Shown here in pieces: positions 17,782 to 27,123 of a DNA stretch of 64,000 bases (position 1 is its first letter; the number at the start of each line of letters is the position of its first letter). The notes under the pieces are model-generated. The model did not search any database. It was not told where the DNA came from and was given only the letters and a program-made list of their open reading frames with translations. The translations under genes and the position numbers were made by a program. This DNA comes from an uncultured Pirellula sp. Lineage in GTDB: Bacteria > Planctomycetota > Planctomycetia > Pirellulales > Pirellulaceae. Where the stretch lies: the NCBI GenBank assembly GCA_903892355.1, contig CAITIE010000038.1, forward strand, positions 25,604 through 89,603. The letters are read 5' to 3'.

Positions 17782-20277
17782 CTATTTCAGCAGATCCAAA
17801 ACGCGTTTCTTCTGCTCCTGCTTGGTCTTCTCGAGGACCTTGTCTTGGTTGTTGAGCAGGTCTCGAACCATATCGATGACTTCATTGAAATCTTGGATAT
17901 CGATCATGTCATTGAGGATAGTGGTCAGCGCGTCGATGATTTCATTGTTTTTCAGGATCGTCTGCTCGAGCTTCTTCGATGTCTCCGAGGGTGTTTCTTT
18001 CGCGACGCTCGACTCGAGCGCATTGATTTCGGCAGCGAAGGGAGTCCACTGGGATTGCATCAAGTTTGCCAAGGGGAGTTTGATCTTTTGTTCCAATCGT
18101 TCGCGTCGATCTTTGCTGTCGACTCGATTATTGATCAGTTCGGCGACGATCTGAGCGATCTCGATACCGACCCCTTTGAGTTCCCCTTCGGATTTGCTGG
18201 CTTGAGCGGCAGCTTGTTGGGCCCGAAGAACCAGCAAACGGGCACGGCGTTGCTCGGAAGATTGCTCCCTGGGGGACGATTCCTCGGTTTGGCTCGATGG
18301 TTCGCTCTTTTCTTCTTCGGTACTGGGGGCATTTTCGTCACTGGGGGCATTTTCGGCGGAGGCTGTTTCTTTAGGATCCGCGGTCAGGTTTTTATTGGTC
18401 ATGACCAACAGGTCTCGGAGTTGGCCGAGTTCCGCGAGGATCTGTTCAAGCCTAGCTCGCATCGCCAGTTCGCGCCGTTCCAAAATGATCAGAAGTTGAT
18501 CGGGGGTAACGACACTCAATTGGATCGGTGTCGAGCGTCCGACGTGCGGCGTGGTATTCACATCGAGGAAATCGGAGGCTGCGACCATCATCGCCAGAAC
18601 CGAGCCGGCCTTGGGAGTATCGAGTCCGGCTTCTCGCTGTGCTTTCAAATCGATATCGCGATCCGCGGTTCCTTGGGAAGACAACGCGAGTGGGGACTTC
18701 ACCAAGGGCTGTTCATCGACGACGGTTTCGATCCAAACTTGATCCACATCGTAATCATCCTTGATTTTGCTACGGATCGGGAGAACCGCATTCTCCGTGA
18801 TCGCCGTCCCGATTCCTTCCAAGACCAAATCGACCGAGGGGACCGTGTCGTTGATCGAAGCGACTACGAACTGCTGGATTCGCGTCGCGCACAGTCCTTC
18901 ATGATCCCAAACGCGGATCTCCGCCAAGATATTCGCATCGAGCGCTCCGAGAGGGATCGAAAACTCGTTCGATGGAGGTTCGACAGGGATGGTGAACTCT
19001 TTGGTACCTTCCGAACTTGGTTCCCCGGTCTTAAGAATCAGACACTCGCATCGCTGTGCAGGTTTATTGGTACGGACAAAGAAACTCAGCTTGGAGCCTT
19101 GGGGTAATCGCATCCCGTTCCGATAGGGGATGCGTTCATTCCCCCATGAGGTTTTTGTGGATCTCTGTAGGTAGCGCGGGTATTCGACGTCGATCTCTGT
19201 CGACAGCGCGAGTGGAGCGTCGACGGCTTCGAGACGCAGATTCGAGATTCTGGCGTCACCGCCGGCCAAGGTCATCCAGAGTGAGTCGCTGATGTTTTGG
19301 AGAGGTGGGCCATCGAGTACGAAGTCGCGCGGATCGGAGTCGGAATCGCTGAGCATGCTGGCTCGGCCTCGGTTGCCGTCGACGTCTCTGTACTGCAACG
19401 TGCAAACGTCATAGGGTGGAGGCAGCAGTTGCTTGGCCCAAGCCTTCATCCTCGCCGAGACTCCTTTGGGCACACGGATCGTGTTGTCTCGGAAAGGGAT
19501 CAAGTATCGATCTCGCTTCGGATTTCCGGTGAAGGGAGGGACTTCCAGTTCGAGTCCCGTCACGCCCAACTGCGTCGTTCGAGGCCATGGGGTATCGGAT
19601 AGCGCGAAAAGCCGTTTCCCCCATTGCGACGTCCAACCGGGAGCCAGGAGCAGAACAACGCTGCCGAGGGCGGCGGCAACGGCGAATAGACTCAGTTCCC
19701 ATTGCAGCGTTCGGAATCGGATCAACGAATGGATGTCGATATTCCGAATCCGCTGGATCGCTTGCTCGCTGGCGATTTCCAGAAGCCCCCCTCGCGATGG
19801 ATGATCGGTCTCGCGCAAAACATCCGTGTCGATAACTTTACCGCGACGGTCCGGCGCATGCTTGGGTCCGGTCTGTTTCACTTTCGGCGAGCTCGCAGCA
19901 GCTTGTACCGTGGTGATCAGAGTGCTTTGAAACTCGGGGTGTTGCCGTTCGATGGCGAGCGCCAGCGAGGAGTCACTCCATCGGACCAACCATCGGTTCC
20001 AAAAGAAGTGGTAGAGAATCGCCAGGGTTCCCGCGCCCATGATCGCTAGCATGAGGATTCGGACGAACCTGGGCGATTCGTCAGCGCCAAAACGGGCGGG
20101 AAGATAGTCGAGGAGTCCGAAAAACAAAAAGGATAGCAGCAACCACGTTGCGAGTACGACGATTCCTTGGCAAGCGATCAAGCGGCTGATCATGCCGCGG
20201 AGTTCGGACAGCTTCGACTGGATCGGTTCTGGGATTGGATACTGGGACGATTGCTTCATAGAGCTAAGTTTTAGCAT
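17782..20277 (-). CDS. Large membrane protein, DUF4175-like
   Basis: An 831-residue protein with two N-terminal transmembrane helices (about 33-58 and 72-90), then a segment typical of the family (LALAIERQHPEFQSTLITTVQAA-like, about 103-125). A third helix is near 187-210. A long extracytoplasmic part follows with strand-rich domains, and the C-terminus is helical and charged. An imperfect repeat encodes NAPSDENAPS at about 18319-18354. The ATG at 20277 has a GAGG site only two bases away, inside a hairpin; the ATG at 20259 is the alternative. It is the first gene of an operon with the 709-residue protein. The function is unknown; envelope localisation is well supported. Confidence 0.82.
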   Translation of the reverse strand: MLKLSSMKQSSQYPIPEPIQSKLSELRGMISRLIACQGIVVLATWLLLSFLFFGLLDYLPARFGADESPRFVRILMLAIMGAGTLAILYHFFWNRWLVRWSDSSLALAIERQHPEFQSTLITTVQAAASSPKVKQTGPKHAPDRRGKVIDTDVLRETDHPSRGGLLEIASEQAIQRIRNIDIHSLIRFRTLQWELSLFAVAAALGSVVLLLAPGWTSQWGKRLFALSDTPWPRTTQLGVTGLELEVPPFTGNPKRDRYLIPFRDNTIRVPKGVSARMKAWAKQLLPPPYDVCTLQYRDVDGNRGRASMLSDSDSDPRDFVLDGPPLQNISDSLWMTLAGGDARISNLRLEAVDAPLALSTEIDVEYPRYLQRSTKTSWGNERIPYRNGMRLPQGSKLSFFVRTNKPAQRCECLILKTGEPSSEGTKEFTIPVEPPSNEFSIPLGALDANILAEIRVWDHEGLCATRIQQFVVASINDTVPSVDLVLEGIGTAITENAVLPIRSKIKDDYDVDQVWIETVVDEQPLVKSPLALSSQGTADRDIDLKAQREAGLDTPKAGSVLAMMVAASDFLDVNTTPHVGRSTPIQLSVVTPDQLLIILERRELAMRARLEQILAELGQLRDLLVMTNKNLTADPKETASAENAPSDENAPSTEEEKSEPSSQTEESSPREQSSEQRRARLLVLRAQQAAAQASKSEGELKGVGIEIAQIVAELINNRVDSKDRRERLEQKIKLPLANLMQSQWTPFAAEINALESSVAKETPSETSKKLEQTILKNNEIIDALTTILNDMIDIQDFNEVIDMVRDLLNNQDKVLEKTKQEQKKRVLDLLK

Positions 20278-20279
20278 AT

Positions 20280-20308
20280 CCTCGGTTCATTCGCACCGCG
20301 AACCGAGG
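20280..20308 (-). promoter_or_regulatory. Leader hairpin covering the SD of the 831-residue protein gene
   Basis: CCTCGGTTC and GAACCGAGG pair perfectly over 9 bp with an 11-nt loop. On the minus-strand transcript the second arm contains GAGG and ends two bases before the ATG at 20277, so folding would hide the ribosome site. If the real start is 20259 the hairpin is simply part of the leader. Confidence 0.4.
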
Positions 20309-20508
20309 CCTACACTCCGATTTCGAATCGCAGAGCCGGAGGATTTTTGTAGTCCGAACTTGGATAGGCGCATGCCGCAAGGATCCCTGGGCCACGGTTT
20401 CGACAGGTTAACTAAGGGGGATCCGCCGAAGGATAGCTTGTAGCAGAACGTGCTAGAATGATCAGCATTCGCTCGAGTAATCTCATTTCAGGATGATTAA
20501 AGGATTCG

Positions 20509-21657
20509 ATGGATCCATCGAAAAACGAATCGCAAAACCCGTATGCCGTAACGGTCTCGGACGCGATGGGGCGTCTCGGGATGGAAGCCTCGTTGCCGCC
20601 GGTCGTCGTACCGTTCCAAGGAACGATCGATGAGGCGAGCCTTCGGAAGATCTTTCGAGATCCTGTCCGAGTGGGGTGCATCGTCACGGTGATGATCGTA
20701 TGCGCGATTGTTTGGGCTTGGGTATTCGGTGTTGTCATCAGTGGTTGGGCCGCTCTCCTGTTCGGTTTGATCGCAGTCTTTGTGATCTATTCATTCACGA
20801 TTACTTCGATGGTGAGTACCAAACTCAAACGATGCTTGGCCAAGCGCCCGTGGTTGCTCGGGCCGACACATGGTACGGTTTCCGGTTCTCGATGGACGGT
20901 TTGGCACAACGATGTTTGCATTCAGACCAATGACCAGATCTATTTCGACGAAGCCTACAAGGGGGTGATTCTCTATCCCCTTTCGTCGACGCCAATTGCT
21001 CTCGTGCCGAGCACCTGCTTTTACGAGCACCAATGGTTCGAATTGCTCCAGGACTACCGTCGAAATCGCTTCATGCCGCTGGTGATCGAAGCACCGCCTC
21101 CGGATGCATTCGAGTGTGCGTTGGCCCCGACTCGAGTGCTTTACTTGAGCGATCGTTACGCCGCATGGCGATGGCGTTTGAGTCAAAGTTCCTTTTGGAT
21201 TGCGACGGTGATCGGATTGTTCGTCCATTTATGGTCTCGACCCTACGCGATTTTCGGGAACGGAATGGTGGTCGTCGTCCCGATCGCAATCTGGGGGATA
21301 CTTGAAGTCGGTCGATTCATTTGGTCGCGATGGAGTGTCCATCGGCAATTTGGTTCTGAAGCTGGGATTGGCTATCGGCGGGCTGATTTTGCTGGCAATA
21401 TGGGCCGCGTTGGGAACCAAGGGGAATCGATTGCGTTGACACAGTGGTTTAATAAAGGCACGATCTTGTCGTGCGATCTTCATTTTTGGATGAAATTGCC
21501 AACGCGTTTGATCGAACGTGTTAGGATCGATGAGGCCGCCATCGAATTCCGGGTTGCGGGCATGAAATTGATATTTCATCGCGAAGGTTTTGCCAACGAG
21601 GAGACGTGGCAATCGGCTTGCCGAATGGCCAAGGACTTGGATCCAACGCGCCGCTGA
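20509..21657 (+). CDS. Polytopic membrane protein with N-terminal NPYA motif, unknown
   Basis: The 382-residue protein begins MDPSKNESQNPYAV; a short N-terminal NPYA motif of this kind is common in planctomycete membrane proteins. Hydrophobic helices lie at about 64-85 and 88-105, and two more at about 227-240 and 247-265. Between them is a soluble domain (about 106-220), and a second soluble part ends the protein. The pattern (two helices, soluble domain, two helices, soluble domain) resembles a duplicated YcxB-like arrangement; that comparison is tentative. The ATG at 20509 has a good SD (AAAGGA). It is divergent from the 831-residue protein gene and followed by the SDR gene. Confidence 0.72.
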   Translation: MDPSKNESQNPYAVTVSDAMGRLGMEASLPPVVVPFQGTIDEASLRKIFRDPVRVGCIVTVMIVCAIVWAWVFGVVISGWAALLFGLIAVFVIYSFTITSMVSTKLKRCLAKRPWLLGPTHGTVSGSRWTVWHNDVCIQTNDQIYFDEAYKGVILYPLSSTPIALVPSTCFYEHQWFELLQDYRRNRFMPLVIEAPPPDAFECALAPTRVLYLSDRYAAWRWRLSQSSFWIATVIGLFVHLWSRPYAIFGNGMVVVVPIAIWGILEVGRFIWSRWSVHRQFGSEAGIGYRRADFAGNMGRVGNQGESIALTQWFNKGTILSCDLHFWMKLPTRLIERVRIDEAAIEFRVAGMKLIFHREGFANEETWQSACRMAKDLDPTRR

Positions 21658-21712
21658 GGTTTGCAATGGAGCAGGTTGAAGTGATGTTCACGAGTTGCAT
21701 CGGGAGAGATCG

Positions 21713-22570
21713 ATGACGTTGAGTAATAAGCCGGGAAAAACGCTGAGCAATAACGCGCAGGATCGGGATCGACCTGTCGTGTGGGTGACCGGCAGCGGTG
21801 CTCGCCGTGTCGGGCGAACGGTTGCGATCCATTTCGCGGAGCATGGATACGACATCGCGTTGCACGCGAGGCAATCGATCGCTGAGGGGGCCGAAGGTGC
21901 TCAGGAGATCAAGGCCCGCGGTGGAGACAGCTTGCTAACGGTCGGCGACGTGAGCGATATGGAGGCGATGAAACGCGCGGTCGATGCGATCCAAGCCAAG
22001 TTCGGACGATTGGATGCTTTGGTCCATTGCGCGGCGATTTGGGATTGGAAACCGCTGGAGGAAACGACGGTGGACGATGTGCGCCGCCAATTCGAAGTCA
22101 ACACGCTCGGTGCCTATGTTGTCTCGCACTGCGCGGGTCTTCGCATGGTCGAGCAGCCCAATGGCGGATCGATCACGTTGATCGGGGATTGGGCGGTTTC
22201 GCGTCCGTACTGTGACTTTAGCGCGTACTTTGTTGGCAAAGGTGCTATCGAAACCTTGGTGCGGACCATGGCGGTCGAATTGGCGACGCGCAACCCATCG
22301 ATCCGAGTGAATGGGCTCCTCCCCGGCCCGGTGATGCTCGATAATTCGATCAGCGTCGAGGCCGCCGAACGCATACGACAGTCGAGCTTGCTCAAAAAGC
22401 AGGGCACGCCTGAGCATGTGGCGACGGCGGCATATTTTTTGTCCACGCACGAGTTCATCACGGGTGTTTGCATTCCGGTGGATGGTGGCCGAACGATATG
22501 GGCAAAGGATGATACCGACCGCATCGCCCACCCGACCTTCGTCGGATCACGTGTTGAGCTTGGAGGATGA
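21713..22570 (+). CDS. SDR oxidoreductase resembling pteridine reductase (PTR1/FolM)
   Basis: A 285-residue Rossmann-fold enzyme. The nucleotide motif is TGSGARRVGR, whose extra arginines suit NADPH. The active site has Y-x3-K in AYFVGKGA, and 13 residues before the tyrosine there is Asp (LIGDWAVS) instead of the usual Ser. Asp-Tyr-Lys with this spacing is the catalytic set of PTR1 and E. coli FolM, which reduce dihydro- or biopterins. The C-terminus PVDGGRTIW is a normal SDR end. I chose the ATG at 21713 for its GGGAGAG SD. comEC starts 12 bp downstream, so the two are co-transcribed. Generic dehydrogenase is the alternative. Confidence 0.85.
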   Translation: MTLSNKPGKTLSNNAQDRDRPVVWVTGSGARRVGRTVAIHFAEHGYDIALHARQSIAEGAEGAQEIKARGGDSLLTVGDVSDMEAMKRAVDAIQAKFGRLDALVHCAAIWDWKPLEETTVDDVRRQFEVNTLGAYVVSHCAGLRMVEQPNGGSITLIGDWAVSRPYCDFSAYFVGKGAIETLVRTMAVELATRNPSIRVNGLLPGPVMLDNSISVEAAERIRQSSLLKKQGTPEHVATAAYFLSTHEFITGVCIPVDGGRTIWAKDDTDRIAHPTFVGSRVELGG

Positions 22571-22582
22571 TTCGTATTCATC

Positions 22583-25276
22583 ATGGAGAGTTTGTCGAAC
22601 TCCGAAACTGAGACTACTAGGCGGTCTTTGGGCCGTTGGCGACGTCGTTGGATGTGGGCAGTTGCTTACTATCCTTTGGTGGTTCTATTGGGGGTGACGC
22701 TTTTTTGCATTCGAGTGACCGATGCGTCGGAAATCGGATATCGGTTCTTGCTAGGGGCTTTCGGTTTCAGCGCTGCGGTTGTGTTCGGATTGAAATGGGC
22801 TGATGCTCATGGTTGGGCACCGTCGGTTTTGCGACCCTCGCGAACCTGGATCGCGTTGTCGTTACCGTTGCTTTGGATGTTCGGGATCGGCATGGCCTTC
22901 GCCATGGTGCATCATCGTTCCGCGGGGATCGTGGCGGGGCAGCTTGCGGAATGGAACCGACTCAGCCAGGCCGCAGAGGATACCGAGACGGAACGCAGCA
23001 CGCTTTGGCAACCGATCGTAGTCCGGGCGACCATTGAGGAATCGCTGCGCTACCGCAGAAGTTCGAGCAGCTATCGCCAAACGAGCATGGAGGCTACGAA
23101 TGGAATGGATGACCTCGCCGGGAATTCTACTGAGCAATGGCAGACATTGACGCGGTTGACGGTTCATCAAGTTCGTCGAGATGGGATGTGGGTTCCAGTC
23201 TCCTTGGTTGGCAGTTTCGTACTTGATGAAAAAGTCAAAGGTTACTATCCCGGGGATACGATGGAAGTCTATGGGTATTGGCGTCTGCCACCTGAACCAT
23301 CGAACCCGGGTCAGTTCGATGTGCGCAAACGTTACGCTGAATTAGGCGTGACGGTACAAATGAAGGCAGAGTCGGCGTCGCAATGGGAATTGGTTTCGCG
23401 TGGTAGCAGCTTACGGCTCGACCGATGGTTGGCTCGGCTGACCGAGTCCGCACTTCGTTCGGTGGATCGGTATGTGATCTTTGGACAAGCTCCATTGACG
23501 GCGGCTTTGGTTTTGGGGCAACGCGAGCAGGCGGATTGGCAACTTCAAGAAGAACTGCTTTCTACGGGAACGATCCATATGCTTTCCATTTCCGGAATGC
23601 ACATCGAGATGGTGGCCATGTCATTGTTGGTGATGGGGGTACTTTTCAGACTGCCACAAGGCCCCGTGCTCTTGGGAACGGTACTGCTGTGCGTAGCATA
23701 TGCGTTATTGTGCGGCGCCAATCCGCCGGTGGCCAGAGCGACCATCATGTTGTCTGCTGCGTGTTTAGCCAAGTGGATGGGTTGGCCGTTCAGCAGTCTC
23801 AACACCCTGGCCTTGGCGGGATTGATCATCCTGACCCAGCGCACGGCGATCGCGTTCGAGGTTGGAACCCAGTTGTCGTTCCTGACGGTGGCCGTTCTGA
23901 TCCTGACCTTTCCAATCATGAGGACCAGCGTTTCACCGCTAGAACGGCTACTCGAATCGAAGTGGACAGTCGGCGAGCGTGTTTGGGCGTACATCAAGCA
24001 GTTTGTATGGGAATCGTTGCGCAGTAGTTTTTGGGTTTGTTTTCTTTCAGCACCGTTGGTCTGGAGTTCGTTCCACATCCTCAGTCCGATCGCGGTCGTT
24101 TTGAATCTTTTGCTCTGGTTGCCGATGCTTATTGCACTTCTTTCTGGCCTAGGATTGATTTTGCTGGGCTGGCTCCCGCCGGCGGGTTGGCTCATGGGGA
24201 TATTGTGTGGCGGGGCATTGTGGGCAGTGGAGCAATTGGTTGGGATTGCGGATGCGATACCGTTGGGGCATTTTTGGGCAGCACCGCCACCGACATGGTG
24301 GCTGATCGGTTTCTACGCGATCGCATTATTAATTGCACTGTGGCGAGGTACGAAGCGAGGATCAGCGCGACGGTTGATGCTATGGTCGTTAGGGCTTTGG
24401 TTTGCGATGGGTGTCATGTTGGAGCCATGCGTGCGATGGCGGCAGCGTAGTTTAGCTCGGTCTCAGGACTGTTCGCTTGCAGTGACGTGGGTCGATGTCG
24501 GTCATGGGACATGTGCGTTGATCGAGATGCCGGATGGCCAAGTATGGGTCTATGACGCAGGTCGTTTGGGGGATCATGAACGGAGTTACCAGCCGATCGT
24601 AAACGCGCTCTGGGCGATGGGGCATTCTCGCATCGACAAATTGGTGCTGTCGCATGCCGACTCTGATCATTACAACGCGATGCCCGGAACGATGAAGCGA
24701 TTTTTTCCTCGGGTGCTTATCACTACGGATGCCGTGGTTGGGCACGCGAGTGAGTCCCTCCAGGGGGTATTGCGGGAGGCGGGTAAATTAGGGGTCGCCA
24801 TCGAGCGTTCGCACACAGGAGTTATTTACGCCGGAGATGGGCCTTGGCAAGCGACGGTGGTGCATCCATCGCGAGAGATGGCTTTGACCGGCAGATCATC
24901 GGACAACTCCAAGAGCCTCTGCCTCCTATTCCGATTCGCTGAAAGAAGCATTTTATTGCCCGGGGATTTGGAGCCACCCGGCACCCATCGCTTGGTAGAG
25001 AGGGGAGCGATCGATGTCGATGTTCTGATGGCTCCCCATCACGGATCGTTGTCGGCCAAATCCGACCTATTGATGGAGTGGTGCGATCCTGAGTTTGTCA
25101 TTATCAGCGGTTCGGCCAAGGCGGCATCGCCACGCGTGATCGAGGCTTACTCAGGAAATGACAGGCGTGTATGGGTGACGGCTCGAGATCATGCGCTTCG
25201 AGTCACCATCGACGCCACGGGATCGATGCGATGGTACCACTGGACGGGCAACCGATGGGGTGAACTGCCCCGGTAA
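22583..25276 (+). CDS. comEC: ComEC/Rec2-type DNA uptake protein
   Basis: The 897-residue protein has the three ComEC parts. An N-terminal membrane pair (about 30-50, 93-110) precedes an OB-like DUF4131 domain (PGDTMEVYGYWRLPPEPSNP). The Competence domain is a block of many helices (about 290-620) with the family phrase MLSISGMHIEMVA and CGANPPVARA. A C-terminal metallo-beta-lactamase domain has HADSDH at 691-696 and APHHGS. It forms the inner-membrane channel for transforming single-stranded DNA. Full length and intact motifs suggest it is functional. No other competence gene is in the window. It ends 16 bp from convergent mcsB. Confidence 0.95.
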   Translation: MESLSNSETETTRRSLGRWRRRWMWAVAYYPLVVLLGVTLFCIRVTDASEIGYRFLLGAFGFSAAVVFGLKWADAHGWAPSVLRPSRTWIALSLPLLWMFGIGMAFAMVHHRSAGIVAGQLAEWNRLSQAAEDTETERSTLWQPIVVRATIEESLRYRRSSSSYRQTSMEATNGMDDLAGNSTEQWQTLTRLTVHQVRRDGMWVPVSLVGSFVLDEKVKGYYPGDTMEVYGYWRLPPEPSNPGQFDVRKRYAELGVTVQMKAESASQWELVSRGSSLRLDRWLARLTESALRSVDRYVIFGQAPLTAALVLGQREQADWQLQEELLSTGTIHMLSISGMHIEMVAMSLLVMGVLFRLPQGPVLLGTVLLCVAYALLCGANPPVARATIMLSAACLAKWMGWPFSSLNTLALAGLIILTQRTAIAFEVGTQLSFLTVAVLILTFPIMRTSVSPLERLLESKWTVGERVWAYIKQFVWESLRSSFWVCFLSAPLVWSSFHILSPIAVVLNLLLWLPMLIALLSGLGLILLGWLPPAGWLMGILCGGALWAVEQLVGIADAIPLGHFWAAPPPTWWLIGFYAIALLIALWRGTKRGSARRLMLWSLGLWFAMGVMLEPCVRWRQRSLARSQDCSLAVTWVDVGHGTCALIEMPDGQVWVYDAGRLGDHERSYQPIVNALWAMGHSRIDKLVLSHADSDHYNAMPGTMKRFFPRVLITTDAVVGHASESLQGVLREAGKLGVAIERSHTGVIYAGDGPWQATVVHPSREMALTGRSSDNSKSLCLLFRFAERSILLPGDLEPPGTHRLVERGAIDVDVLMAPHHGSLSAKSDLLMEWCDPEFVIISGSAKAASPRVIEAYSGNDRRVWVTARDHALRVTIDATGSMRWYHWTGNRWGELPR

Positions 25277-25292
25277 TGCCATTCAGCCGGGA

Positions 25293-26363
25293 TCAGTTTG
25301 CTTTGGGGTCTACCGAGTCCGAAAGATGCTGCTGGAGGTAGTTAGCTCGTTCGGTGTTGCGGGCGCTGACACTGAGTTTTTGTCCGCACAGCTTTTGGAG
25401 GTGAGCAGGTTGGGTATGGATGAAAAGTTTATTGACGGTTGGTATGCGGACGTTATCGATCAAGCCCAAGTTCACACCCATGCGCACTTTGCTGAGGTAG
25501 TGCATCGTTTCCTCGCTGCTGATCTTTTTTGCGGTCTTTAGAATCCCAAGAGCGCGGCTGATCCCATCGTTGAGGTCGTCGCGTTTCTCGTTGATCAGGA
25601 ACTCGCGCGCTTTTCTCTCATAATCGATCAGCCGCGGGATGACTTCGCTGACCCGTTGCATCAACGTTTCTTCGCTCTTGCCCAGCGTCATTTGATTGCT
25701 GACTTGGTAGAGGTCTCCCATGAACTGGGAGCCTTCGCCAAAAAGTCCTCGAACAGCGACATTGATTTTGTTAAATGCGCGAAATACTTTATCGATCTGT
25801 TTGGTAGCGACGAGAGCTGGCAGGTGAAGCATGACGCTAACGCGCAGTCCAGTGCCGACATTGGTCGGGCATGCGGTCAGATAACCCAGTTTTTTGGTGA
25901 ACGCGTAGGTGAGTTTGCTTTCTAGAAGATCATCCAACTCGTTCATCCGCTTCCACGCAGAGCTCAAATCCAATCCGCTCTGCATGACCTGGAGTCGCAG
26001 GTGGTCTTCTTCGTTGACCATGATGCTGAAGCGTTCCTGGGGGTCCAGGATGACCGCGCGGGCACCTTCGGTTTCGCTCAACTCGTGGCTGATGAGTTGT
26101 CGTTCCATCAGGAATTGCCGATCGAGATCCCCGAGTTTAGCAACATCGACATACTCGGTATCGGAGGATAGAGGGAGTGCATCGATCGCGCGGCGAACGG
26201 CAGCAGCGATCGCAATGCGGTCTTTATCGGTGCATTTGCGCACGAATGGAAACTCGGCAAGATTCCTTGCGAGTCGTATTCGGCTGCTCATGACGATATC
26301 CGATTCGGGGCCATCGCCACGCATCCATTCGCCAGTTTTTTGGGCTAGGTCGTCGAGCTTCAC
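25293..26363 (-). CDS. mcsB: Protein arginine kinase McsB
   Basis: A 356-residue phosphagen-kinase-like enzyme that phosphorylates arginines on proteins and marks them for Clp degradation. Motifs: SSRIRLARN (26-34), NEEDHLR (118-124), the catalytic-region Cys C165 in TACPTNVGTGLR, and VRGLFGEGSQ. Its length and start agree with Bacillus McsB; the start codon is GTG. The C-terminal allosteric phospho-arginine site, usually RDxxRA, reads RNTERA at 335-340, so the Asp is Asn here. mcsA lies 39 bp upstream on the same strand. In Firmicutes the operon is ctsR-mcsA-mcsB-clpC; neither ctsR nor clpC is here. Confidence 0.95.
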   Translation of the reverse strand: MKLDDLAQKTGEWMRGDGPESDIVMSSRIRLARNLAEFPFVRKCTDKDRIAIAAAVRRAIDALPLSSDTEYVDVAKLGDLDRQFLMERQLISHELSETEGARAVILDPQERFSIMVNEEDHLRLQVMQSGLDLSSAWKRMNELDDLLESKLTYAFTKKLGYLTACPTNVGTGLRVSVMLHLPALVATKQIDKVFRAFNKINVAVRGLFGEGSQFMGDLYQVSNQMTLGKSEETLMQRVSEVIPRLIDYERKAREFLINEKRDDLNDGISRALGILKTAKKISSEETMHYLSKVRMGVNLGLIDNVRIPTVNKLFIHTQPAHLQKLCGQKLSVSARNTERANYLQQHLSDSVDPKAN

Positions 26364-26402
26364 TTTACGTAACTTGTGCTTTGGTCGAAGGAATGTTGCG
26401 GT

Positions 26403-27002
26403 CTAGGAGAACGATTGAAAGTCATCATCGGGAGGGCCGTCATTAGGTTTTTCTTCGTTGCTCTCGTCCGATTGGCCATTTTCATTTTGGCCATTTTCAT
26501 TTTGGCCAGTTTCGATGGCCGCGATTTTATCTCGAAGTTTTCCTGCGACTTCGTACTGTTCTTTGTTGATAGCCTCCCGCATCTCATCCTTGAGTTGCTT
26601 GAGCCGAAACTGACGTTCCGGGGACCCGTTCAGATTCTTCGGGACTTTGCCGGAATGGCTAGTGGCCCCGTGGATATTGACCAGGAGCGGTTCGAGGTCT
26701 TCCTCGAAGGCGACGTAGTCGTAAGGACAACCGAGCCGACCACCTTTCCGGAACTCGGCAAAGGTGATACCACACATCGGGCATTGTTTCTTGTCGGCGG
26801 CTGCCAAGTCATCCGCGGCCTTCTCCAGTTTAAGCTGTTTGGCCAACATGTTGGTCAACGCCGACGCCGGGTCCGGCGGGCCGTCTTGATTGAAGAAGGT
26901 CCGGGCGTGCTCTTCGCACAAATGGAGGATGGTGGGGCCGTTGGGGTCGGTCAGTTCCGTGATGTGGAACGTAGCTGTTTTTTCGCAGTGTTGGCACTTC
27001 AT
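26403..27002 (-). CDS. mcsA: McsA-like zinc and UVR-domain activator
   Basis: A 199-residue protein from the ATG at 27002 (MKCQHCEK); the frame extends upstream to 27140 but that would overlap the divergent trpE. Two zinc clusters are visible: C3, C6, C29 and H32, then C74, C77 and C92. A UVR motif (about 134-165, LKDEMREAINKEQYEVAGKLRDKI) follows, and the tail has NENGQ repeats from a 15-bp duplication (26474-26503). In Bacillus, McsA activates McsB and targets aggregates to ClpCP. The gene precedes mcsB by 39 bp, which supports the pairing. Confidence 0.92.
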   Translation of the reverse strand: MKCQHCEKTATFHITELTDPNGPTILHLCEEHARTFFNQDGPPDPASALTNMLAKQLKLEKAADDLAAADKKQCPMCGITFAEFRKGGRLGCPYDYVAFEEDLEPLLVNIHGATSHSGKVPKNLNGSPERQFRLKQLKDEMREAINKEQYEVAGKLRDKIAAIETGQNENGQNENGQSDESNEEKPNDGPPDDDFQSFS

Positions 27003-27123
27003 CGTCAAAAAATCTTTTACCGATTCGCGGTTCCAAGTTGGGCTGTTAGTATAAGCTTCTGGGACCAATCGGGCGATGCGGTTGGGAGAATGAAACAGGG
27101 GACTATCGGGCGAAAAAACTGGA

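Noticed and set aside
17713..19107. 464-codon plus-strand frame opposite the two envelope genes
   Set aside because: Overlaps both real genes and is an Asp/Phe/Gly-rich shadow without signals.
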